Assembly (NCBI GenBank): GCA_023399455.1 | Contig: JAEWPN010000094.1 | Coordinates: forward strand, 1 to 7,285 | DNA: 7,285 nt | Source: Bacillota bacterium | GTDB lineage: Bacteria; Bacillota; Clostridia; Lachnospirales; Lachnospiraceae | Direction: 5' to 3' | In this document: piece by piece, positions 1-5,419 of the stretch | Numbering within the stretch: position 1 is the first letter of the stretch | How the letters are laid out: every line of letters starts with the position of its first letter | Notes under the pieces: model-generated | Told to the model about the DNA's origin: nothing | Database searches by the model: none | Seen by the model: only the letters and a program-made list of their open reading frames with translations | Position numbers and translations under genes: made by a program

Positions 1-19
1 GTCAGTAGAATTAGCATTT

Positions 20-949
20 TTACGGAAATATAAAACTGACACTTACATTCTCATATTCATGAGAAAGCTCTTTTTCTATACATGCAGTTCTTTTAAGCAA
101 TTCATCTTTGTTAATTATATCGGACTGGCTATCCAGATGAATGAAAACTCTGAAACTCATCCCCACCTTATAGATATAACAGTTCTTTAGTTCCGTCTTA
201 TTTAACAGATGTTTTTTGACGGTTTTTTCAATTGGTGTCTTTATCTCATCTTTAGTGACTATTCCGTTTGCAAACTCGATAAAGGCTTCCTTCATAACCT
301 TAAACGGTTCTTTTACAGAGAATACAGCCAGGATAATTGTAATGAAAAAGTCTCCCGTGTATAACAAAAAAGAAAAAGGACTTTCACCATTACCTCCTCC
401 CGTACTACCTTTGCTAATAAAAGATATAATTAATATACCAATTCCAATCCCGCCGGACATAATGCCATCAATTAACGTGGCTTTCGCTTCTGCGCTCAAC
501 ATTGTACTCGTATTGTTGGTCCGCTTATTCTGCTTCCAATAAAAAAAAGATAAAGCGGTACATAGAATGACCATGAGGATCTCGTAAGGTATAACAGGGC
601 CATAATTCATTATCTCACCGGTTCCATACAGGAAATAATCCATCGCCTTAACAGTAACACTTATAGTAGCATAAACGAGCAGGGCAAGTGTAAGCAGTGA
701 TTTTAAAATGGCATAAAGAGGCTCCATAAAAAAGTATCCATGAGGAAACGACTTGCTTGTATTCTTACTCTTTTTGGATATTATAGTAGCTGCAATACCG
801 GAAAGGACAGCAAGTAATGTAAAGTATGCATCAAGGAAAAGTGCCTCTATTTTTGTTATATGATAAACCCAAACGCCTGCTCCTCCCATCAGGATATTGG
901 ATATAATTCCAACAATTAAAGCTCTTTGTTCATATTGCTTTTGATTCAT
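20..949 (-). CDS. Divergent cation diffusion facilitator (CDF) family transporter
   Basis: A 309-residue membrane protein of the CDF type, whose members export divalent metals by proton antiport. Six hydrophobic segments can be seen, at roughly residues 11-31, 36-57, 78-102, 119-138, 158-178 and 192-212. A soluble C-terminal domain of about 95 residues follows, as in CDF proteins. FPHGYFFMEP (68-77) sits where metal CDFs have HPxGHGRxE, and the start of segment 6 keeps an Asp in YTGD. The transport site is degenerate. In segment 2, Asp40 is present but the partner expected four residues later is Thr44. In segment 5 the usual His-x-x-x-Asp reads Ala157-x-x-x-Asp161. Substrate is therefore uncertain. 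The ATG is preceded by AAGGAGG (956-962) at 6-base spacing. It is divergent from a TetR regulator. Family assignment is firm; metal transport is not. Confidence 0.85.
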   Translation of the reverse strand: MNQKQYEQRALIVGIISNILMGGAGVWVYHITKIEALFLDAYFTLLAVLSGIAATIISKKSKNTSKSFPHGYFFMEPLYAILKSLLTLALLVYATISVTVKAMDYFLYGTGEIMNYGPVIPYEILMVILCTALSFFYWKQNKRTNNTSTMLSAEAKATLIDGIMSGGIGIGILIISFISKGSTGGGNGESPFSFLLYTGDFFITIILAVFSVKEPFKVMKEAFIEFANGIVTKDEIKTPIEKTVKKHLLNKTELKNCYIYKVGMSFRVFIHLDSQSDIINKDELLKRTACIEKELSHEYENVSVSFIFP

Positions 950-991
950 TTGGAGCCTCCTTTTATTTTGCTTTGTTACTAAATCAGGTTG

Positions 992-1043
992 CCATCAATT
1001 GACAAAGTCTTATCCGACGGTGTGTGACCTTGTCAATCGATGG
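992..1043 (-). repeat. 18-bp inverted repeat, probable leader hairpin of the CDF transporter mRNA
   Basis: CCATCAATTGACAAAGTC (992-1009) and GACCTTGTCAATCGATGG (1026-1043) are inverted copies separated by 16 bases, with two mismatched positions (997/1038 and 1006/1029). On plus-strand RNA both mismatches are A-C. On minus-strand RNA both become G-U wobbles, giving an unbroken 18-bp stem. The repeat lies between the predicted minus-strand promoter and the transporter start, so it would fold in that leader. No U-run follows, so it is not a simple terminator. A DNA operator remains possible because both arms contain TTGACA. Confidence 0.65.
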
Positions 1044-1071
1044 TACCGAAGTATCTGCATTTTAATAATTC

Positions 1072-1100
1072 TTGACAAACTTTAGTTTTGACGCTACAGT
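1072..1100 (+). promoter_or_regulatory. Predicted promoter of the TetR regulator gene
   Basis: A perfect -35 TTGACA (1072-1077) is followed after 17 bases by TACAGT (1095-1100), four of six matches to TATAAT. Transcription would start near 1107, leaving a leader of about 78 bases before the ATG at 1185. The -10 box forms the left end of the palindrome at 1095-1121, so a protein bound there would block the promoter. Confidence 0.6.
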
Positions 1101-1121
1101 TGTAATGCCAGTACAAGTGTA
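1095..1121. promoter_or_regulatory. 27-bp near-palindromic operator candidate for the TetR regulator
   Basis: TACAGTTGTAATG (1095-1107), a central C (1108) and CAGTACAAGTGTA (1109-1121) form a dyad with 11 of 13 positions matching, i.e. TACAnTTGTAnTG and its complement. It spans the -10 boxes of both facing promoters and the space between them. Size, symmetry and position fit a TetR-family operator that represses the regulator and the divergent transporter together. The binding protein is inferred from adjacency. Confidence 0.6.
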
Positions 1122-1144
1122 ATGTCCAAGTGATGAATTGTCAA
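1116..1144 (-). promoter_or_regulatory. Predicted promoter of the CDF transporter gene, facing the tetR promoter
   Basis: On the minus strand, TTGACA (1144-1139) is followed after 17 bases by TACACT (1121-1116), four of six matches to TATAAT. This mirrors the plus-strand promoter at 1072-1100 in box sequence and spacing. The predicted start near 1109 gives a leader of about 160 bases that contains the 992-1043 hairpin. The two predicted start points nearly coincide, so only one polymerase could load at a time. Confidence 0.55.
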
Positions 1145-1184
1145 TACTTCTTCAGTTGGAGTGAACAGAACAGGAGGAATTGTA

Positions 1185-1751
1185 ATGTCGAAAATGAACT
1201 CAGAAGTAAAACAGCGGGAAGTTTTACGCTTATCAAATAAAGAATCAAATAAAATAACGAGAGAATGTATTGAATCTGCATTAATATTATTGATGGCTGA
1301 AAAGGAATACAATGAAATAACAATTTCTGAAATTGTGAAAAGAGCCGGAGTTTCGAGAACCGCATATTACCGTAATTATGAATCTAAAGAGGACATATTA
1401 AAGACCCTGCTCCATGATTTGATAGCCGATATTAATGGAGCGATGGAACAATTTTCTTATATTACGGAACAGGAAAAATATTGGAAAACGTTGTTTGTCA
1501 CTATAAAAGCACATACTGATACTCTCCGTACACTTATAAAAGCTGGTTTCGGGTATGTCATCCTGGAAGAAATCACAAAACACACGACCGATAGTATTGC
1601 AGAAGAAGATACGAAAAGCAGATATGATATGATTTTTTGGAGTGGAGCTGTTTACAACATATTAATAAATTGGGTTCAATATGGTATGAAACAGACAGAA
1701 GATGAAATGGTACAAATATGCTTGTATATCATAGAAAATTTTAACAAATAG
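1185..1751 (+). CDS. TetR/AcrR family transcriptional regulator
   Basis: A 188-residue one-component regulator. The N-terminal DNA-binding domain is clear: a helix around 24-38 (ITRECIESALILLMA) is followed by the helix-turn-helix ITISEIVKRAGVSRTAYYRNY (45-65) and then ESKEDIL, the classic TetR pattern. The remaining 115 or so residues are the ligand-binding and dimerisation half, resembling the Firmicutes-type C-terminal domain, with a hydrophobic last helix. The ATG at 1185 is chosen because AGGAGG (1172-1177) lies 7 bases upstream. An in-frame GTG at 1161 would add eight residues but has no ribosome binding site. The gene is divergent from the CDF transporter and probably represses both. 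The inducer cannot be read from sequence. Its 3' end overlaps the convergent GNAT gene by 11 bp. Confidence 0.9.
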   Translation: MSKMNSEVKQREVLRLSNKESNKITRECIESALILLMAEKEYNEITISEIVKRAGVSRTAYYRNYESKEDILKTLLHDLIADINGAMEQFSYITEQEKYWKTLFVTIKAHTDTLRTLIKAGFGYVILEEITKHTTDSIAEEDTKSRYDMIFWSGAVYNILINWVQYGMKQTEDEMVQICLYIIENFNK

Positions 1752-2292
1752 CAGGCTTTTCACTCGCCTCGATTTCCCATTCGTCCATTTCCTCGCTAAC
1801 AGGAACAAACCCAAACTTTTTGTACATCTTAACCGCTTTATCGTTGCAAGCGGCAACCGTCAGAATAATCGGCGTACGATGAGTTTGCTGAAGCTTTGCA
1901 ACAACAAAGCTCAACAGCTTTTTCCCGTAACCTTTGCTCTGAAACTGCGAAGCGACCATCACTCTCTCGACTTCATAACAGTTTTCCTCTTTGTTGTGAT
2001 AAATCCGGATGCTCCCGATAAGCTCATCGTTTTCGAACCAAAGATATGTTTCGCGTTTTTGAACTTCATCAAGCGGAAAAAATTGGCGTATATTGCTGTG
2101 CAATTTGTGCAGTAAATCAGCAAAAGTATCATTTCCGACCTTTTGATAGATATCGTAATATTTGTCTTCAAACAAAATTAATTTCGGCTCTAAATCAGAA
2201 GCGACAGCCCCGCCTCTATACTCCATTCTTGTAAACCAGGCATAAACGATGCCGTTTGCTTCATCGATTCGATATGGATAATTTGCTTTCAA
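1741..2292 (-). CDS. GNAT family N-acetyltransferase
   Basis: About 183 residues. The C-terminal half has the GNAT acetyl-CoA fold. A beta strand ending in VERVMV is followed by the pyrophosphate-binding loop QSKGYGKKLL (Q118, G121, G123), then strand IILTVA, N150-D-K-A-V, and the Y157-KKFGFVPV ending. The first 75 or so residues match no substrate-binding domain I recognise, so the acceptor is unknown. The chosen start is TTG (2290-2292), because AAAAGGAG lies 7 bases upstream of it. An upstream in-frame TTG at 2320-2322 lacks this support. The stop codon lies inside the last codons of the convergent tetR gene. It sits about 90 bases downstream of the amine oxidase gene and could be the last gene of that transcript, though the weak hairpins in the gap may reduce read-through. 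Confidence 0.85.
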   Translation of the reverse strand: MKANYPYRIDEANGIVYAWFTRMEYRGGAVASDLEPKLILFEDKYYDIYQKVGNDTFADLLHKLHSNIRQFFPLDEVQKRETYLWFENDELIGSIRIYHNKEENCYEVERVMVASQFQSKGYGKKLLSFVVAKLQQTHRTPIILTVAACNDKAVKMYKKFGFVPVSEEMDEWEIEASEKPAIC

Positions 2293-2350
2293 ATTCTTTC
2301 TCCTTTTATTTGTGCCTTTCAATCGATAACTTGTCCCTGCCTGCCCTTAA

Positions 2351-2377
2351 AACTATGATGATATAGTTTCCAACTAT
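2351..2377 (-). repeat. Three alternating complementary arms (competing hairpins) after the oxidase gene
   Basis: AACTAT (2351-2356), ATAGTT (2363-2368) and AACTAT (2372-2377) lie just past the oxidase stop. The middle arm can pair with either neighbour, giving a 6-base loop or a 3-base loop. On the minus strand the distal hairpin is followed by TTTTAA, a poor U-tract. It may be a weak or partial terminator between oxidase and acetyltransferase, or an attenuator-like element; the stems are short and AT-rich. Confidence 0.3.
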
Positions 2378-2382
2378 TAAAA

Positions 2383-4055
2383 TTATCTCAGATTCATCAC
2401 CAGTGTATTAGCAGCCAGCATACCACTGTATAATGCTCCCTGCATCCAGCCATGCTTCACAGAAGTATGTTCACCCGCAAAAAATACACGGTTATTATAT
2501 TCCGGTTCAAGGATAGTATGGGCGAAATTTATCTTTTGACCGGGAAGATCTACAGCAAATGCTCCTCGAAACCACTGCTGCTGGTTCCAATCTACCATTC
2601 TATAATATTTCACAATGGAATCCAAGAAATTCTCGGGCAATCCGTGTACCTCTTCCACATTCCTCTTAACCAGCATAAACTGCCTGTTTTTGCTTTGATT
2701 CGCAACCCGTATGGAATCCTGATTTACGTTATATGAGGAAACTAATACACCCGGTTCTAATGGTGAGCAGGAAGAGGGCTCCGTACATTGGATATGATCG
2801 GGGGGATATATAATGGACTGAATCGGCAGATCAGTAAAAGAAATACCTCCATTCATGTTTCCATATACCGTATTCTCCTCCCAAAAACGCCGCTTACAGA
2901 AAAAGGCGGCCTTAAAGGAATCGGAATAAAATAATTCCCGGATAGCCTGCATTTTCTGATTACTGAAAAATGGTTTTATATCTATTTCCCGTAAGGTGGA
3001 GAATGGAATGGCGCAAATAACATAATCAAATTCTTCACATATATTTGTCATGTAAGTGCTATTATACCTTAGAATAACTTTACCTTCAGAGGAATTCTGA
3101 TAAATACCGGTTACATTATGGCCAAAGTTGATATTAACATTCCCAAGCAAATCCGGTGCAATATCATATTCTCTCGGATTGCAGGAGATCAGGGAATCAT
3201 AAAAGGCACAAGGGAGGTTAATCATACCTCCGGCTATCCGGTAAGTATTCAGATAATCCATGGAATATAACTCCTGTAGGGATTCACCGTAACTGGTGTT
3301 AAGCAGTCCTCCGGTCAGAGGGTCCGTACTGGCTATTAAATTTATGGCATCCTGGCTTAAACCGCGCATCTCCAGTATTTCTCTTATACTGTTGTTTAAA
3401 TAGAAGGAATACTCCGGTGAATACTCCGGCAGAATCTGCAGCAGTTCTCTCCGGATATCCGGAGGCAGGCTTAGTAAGACAGAATCGAAGGCATAATCAT
3501 TTAACTCTGGCCATGACAAAGATCTTTCATAATCAGTAAGATTAAATAAGGGATATAAATATTTCGTTATATTATCTCCGTCCCGATCTCTTCGTACTCT
3601 GGTGTTATGAACGTATATAAAATTGTTGGGAAAAGGTGAAGTAATCGGAATGGTATTCAGATGTAACAAATTTATATAATGCCAGGTTGTACCATGGGAC
3701 AGGGGAATTCTCATAGGACCAAATTCCCCATAATATCGCCTGCCTTTATCAAAATAATAAGTATACACCCTTCCGCCTATGCGGTCTTCCATGGCATCAT
3801 ACAGAGTAATTTCTGCTCCGGTCTTTCTTAATTCAAAGGCAGCGGATAAACCGGCCAGACCTGCACCTATTATGCCTACTTTAAGGTTTTTATGCGCTCC
3901 GGGAGCAGCATAGGAGGTAATATCAGGCGGGGGATTTAATAGTTCAACTACATTTTCAAAATCTTCCGGCCGGCATTAGTAAAAGCATTTCTTAATATTT
4001 CATATCTGGTGGAATCACTAGGATTCATCAGATAATCAACTGTTTGATCAGACAT
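2383..4055 (-). pseudogene. L-amino-acid oxidase / flavin monoamine oxidase family protein, frameshifted near the 5' end
   Basis: An FAD-dependent amine or amino-acid oxidase. The main frame is open from 3975 to 2383 (530 codons). It carries the dinucleotide fold VGIIGAGLAGLSAAFEL (3829-3879), the GG doublet in EDRIGGRVY, and EFGPMRIP (Arg codon 3709-3711). In L-amino-acid oxidases and tryptophan 2-monooxygenases the equivalent Arg holds the substrate carboxylate. The C-terminal FAD motif is FFAGEHTS...HGWMQGALYSG. This frame has no ATG, GTG or TTG upstream of the FAD motif and is closed by TAA at 3976-3978. The missing N-terminus is in another frame: ATG at 4055 reads MSDQTVDYLMNPSDSTRYEI... 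to NAG at 3969, where PEDFENVVELLNPPP resumes in the main frame. One extra C in GGCCGG would join them as NAG-PEDF. No signal peptide is seen. Either a recent pseudogene or a sequence error; apart from the 5' frame breaks it is intact. Confidence 0.75.
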
Positions 4056-4195
4056 ATAAGAATGCCTTTCATTAATTCTCTTGCTGTAAATGTATTATCT
4101 GGATTTTGAAAATATACTTGAGGAAAATCAATTTTCGGCATCGTCTTAAGGGCAAAATATAAAAAATCAGCTATATGTAGTCCGAATTGCTTCAC
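4028..4195 (-). CDS. Short reading frame upstream of the oxidase, probably its displaced N-terminal segment
   Basis: A 55-codon frame from GTG (4193-4195) to TGA (4028-4030). It reads VKQFGLHIADFLYFALK, then KIDFPQVYFQNPDNTFTAREL, then MKGILI. The codon choice looks coding. It overlaps the ATG at 4055 of the next oxidase segment by 28 bases in a different frame. Reading ...ARELMKGILI directly into MSDQTVDYLMNPSD needs only one extra base near 4056, so I infer a second frameshift and an original protein of about 600 residues. Alternatively it is a small independent gene translationally coupled to the oxidase. It begins 6 bases after the alarmone synthetase stop, in the same frame as that gene, and has no visible ribosome binding site. 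Confidence 0.45.
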   Translation of the reverse strand: MKQFGLHIADFLYFALKTMPKIDFPQVYFQNPDNTFTARELMKGILICLIKQLII

Positions 4196-4201
4196 AAATA
4201 A

Positions 4202-5215
4202 TTAATCAACAAGGTCATTTTGGAATCTTGAAAGATGCTCATACGGAAGAATAAGTCTCCCCCGGTACAGGCCACAACCATCGTTAATAAGTGAATTATT
4301 CACTGCCGAAAACATATTTACATCCAATTTCGATAATTCAAGCTGCTGTAACATGATACCTCTTTCATAAGAATCATCAAAATAAATATTTTCTCCTTTT
4401 GGAATTGCATTTCGTTTAGCTCTTTCACTTTCCTGCCGTTTTTCGTAACCTAGATGATTAGCAGGACCAATTTCAGCAAAATCGTCCATTTCTTTTGTAC
4501 GAAGTTGTACTTCCACATAACAACGTGCAATATTATCATAAAATGTTATATGCAGAGAACGATAGCCACTGGACTCTGGATTTACAACATAATCTCTGTA
4601 ATATGGGCTTACACTCTCTCTTAACAAAGGTGATTTTTTCTGACCCTTAAAAGAAGCTATTTCTGCGGTAAATCCTCGCTCCTCCATGAAACCAAGCAAC
4701 TGGTTGGCAACATCATATAGATATTTATTTTCCTCATCCGCCCATATCTCGCCTTCCTTCAGATGACATTTAGGAAGAGAAATCACGATTCTGTATGCAA
4801 TCAGGTCCCGAAAACAATTTAAATAGTTTTTCAGTTCAGGAAGCGAAGGGTAATTGCCATGTTTAATATAATAGTCGTAAATATATTCCACAATGTATCC
4901 GTTGAATTTAGCTTCTGCGCGTATCAGCGATTTAATCCGGCCCTTAAAAGTAAATGCAAGAAAAGGATATTCATTTGCCATATGTTTATAGAATTCCCGA
5001 ATCCGCTGAGACTGCGAAGTCAGGAATTCGTTGTGCTGTAAAAGTTCCGCAATCTGAAGCAGAAAATTACAGTGCACAAGATCGATCTGATTCTGAGTTT
5101 CTTTCGACGACTGTTTCAAATCCTCACTATATCTCTGCAATATCTTAAGAACGGTATCGCCTGAGTATAAATAATCATTTAATTTTTTCATTATGGTTTT
5201 CCCGCATCTGTTCAT
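4202..5215 (-). CDS. RelA/SpoT synthetase-domain protein (small alarmone synthetase-like, GTP pyrophosphokinase family)
   Basis: A 337-residue protein predicted to transfer pyrophosphate from ATP to GTP or GDP, making (p)ppGpp. The synthetase fold is visible in order: FKGRIKS (90-96) for nucleotide contacts, FRDLIAYR (135-142) with the metal-site Asp137, SSGYRSLH (215-222), and VEVQLRT (234-240) with Glu235 and Arg239. AEIGPANHLGYEKR (247-260) follows, where the family has AExxH...YK. Asp137 and Glu235 match the residues known to be essential in Rel synthetases. No HD hydrolase, TGS or ACT domain is present, so it should synthesise but not degrade alarmone. The first 80 residues are a helical region of unknown role. 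The ATG at 5215 has AAAGGAG 17 bases upstream, an unusual distance; ATG at 5191 (MKKLNDYLY) is an alternative start. The oxidase frame begins 6 bases after the stop, so co-transcription is likely. Confidence 0.85.
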   Translation of the reverse strand: MNRCGKTIMKKLNDYLYSGDTVLKILQRYSEDLKQSSKETQNQIDLVHCNFLLQIAELLQHNEFLTSQSQRIREFYKHMANEYPFLAFTFKGRIKSLIRAEAKFNGYIVEYIYDYYIKHGNYPSLPELKNYLNCFRDLIAYRIVISLPKCHLKEGEIWADEENKYLYDVANQLLGFMEERGFTAEIASFKGQKKSPLLRESVSPYYRDYVVNPESSGYRSLHITFYDNIARCYVEVQLRTKEMDDFAEIGPANHLGYEKRQESERAKRNAIPKGENIYFDDSYERGIMLQQLELSKLDVNMFSAVNNSLINDGCGLYRGRLILPYEHLSRFQNDLVD

Positions 5216-5229
5216 TTTTTCACAGATGC
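5204..5229 (-). promoter_or_regulatory. 8-bp hairpin that places the alarmone-synthetase start codon in its loop
   Basis: On the minus strand, GCATCTGT and ACAGATGC are perfect inverted arms around the 10-base loop GAAAAAATGA, which contains the candidate ATG (5215-5213). The ribosome binding site AAAGGAG lies just upstream of the stem. Folding would shorten the effective distance to the ATG or hide the initiation region. GTG AAA AAA TGA, a three-codon frame at good spacing from the ribosome site, ends in the same ATGA. Function is inferred. Confidence 0.45.
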
Positions 5230-5279
5230 ACTCTCCTTTCCTGGGGCGTGTCTGAAAACTGCTTAAATATCTATTTATC

Positions 5280-5298
5280 GAAATATAATCAATATTTC
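5280..5298. repeat. 19-bp palindrome in the alarmone-synthetase leader
   Basis: GAAATAT (5280-5286) and ATATTTC (5292-5298) are perfect 7-base inverted arms around AATCA. It lies about 40 bases downstream of the predicted start point, where a bound repressor could block transcription. AT-rich palindromes occur by chance in such DNA, so the call is tentative. Confidence 0.3.
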
Positions 5299-5345
5299 CA
5301 ACAATTCAACGCTCAACCCTTGTTTTTTATAAAATAGCTGTATTA

Positions 5346-5354
5346 ATTATAACA
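5346..5354 (-). promoter_or_regulatory. Extended -10 promoter for the alarmone synthetase-oxidase unit
   Basis: The minus strand reads TGTTATAAT, a perfect TATAAT (5351-5346) with the TGn extension. No convincing -35 is present at 17 bases (TCAAAA), which extended -10 promoters tolerate. A start near 5339 leaves a leader of about 125 bases. The rest of this roughly 200-base gap holds a palindrome GAAATAT-N5-ATATTTC (5280-5298) downstream of the start and TGTGATCACA (5405-5414) just after the amidase stop. Either could be a protein site. No strong terminator for the amidase is visible. Confidence 0.5.
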
Positions 5355-5419
5355 TGGAAACTCTCATTTTTTGATGTCTAATTTTAGTTTTAGCAGTTTT
5401 TCAGTGTGATCACAGACTT

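Noticed and set aside
216..542. A 108-codon plus-strand frame inside the transporter gene.
   Set aside because: It is antisense to a clear CDF gene, has no ribosome binding site and shows no recognisable protein pattern.
992..1043. NiCo (czcD-type) or another metal riboswitch in front of the CDF gene.
   Set aside because: The element is one long stem with a single loop. I see no four-way junction or conserved riboswitch core.
4028..4204. Stop-codon read-through joining the alarmone synthetase to the downstream in-frame segment.
   Set aside because: The synthetase already ends in a complete C-terminal region. The shared frame can be chance, and the segment fits better as the start of the oxidase.
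5405..5414. TGTGATCACA as a CRP-like binding site.
   Set aside because: CRP sites need about six bases between TGTGA and TCACA; here there are none. It is kept only as a short palindrome.
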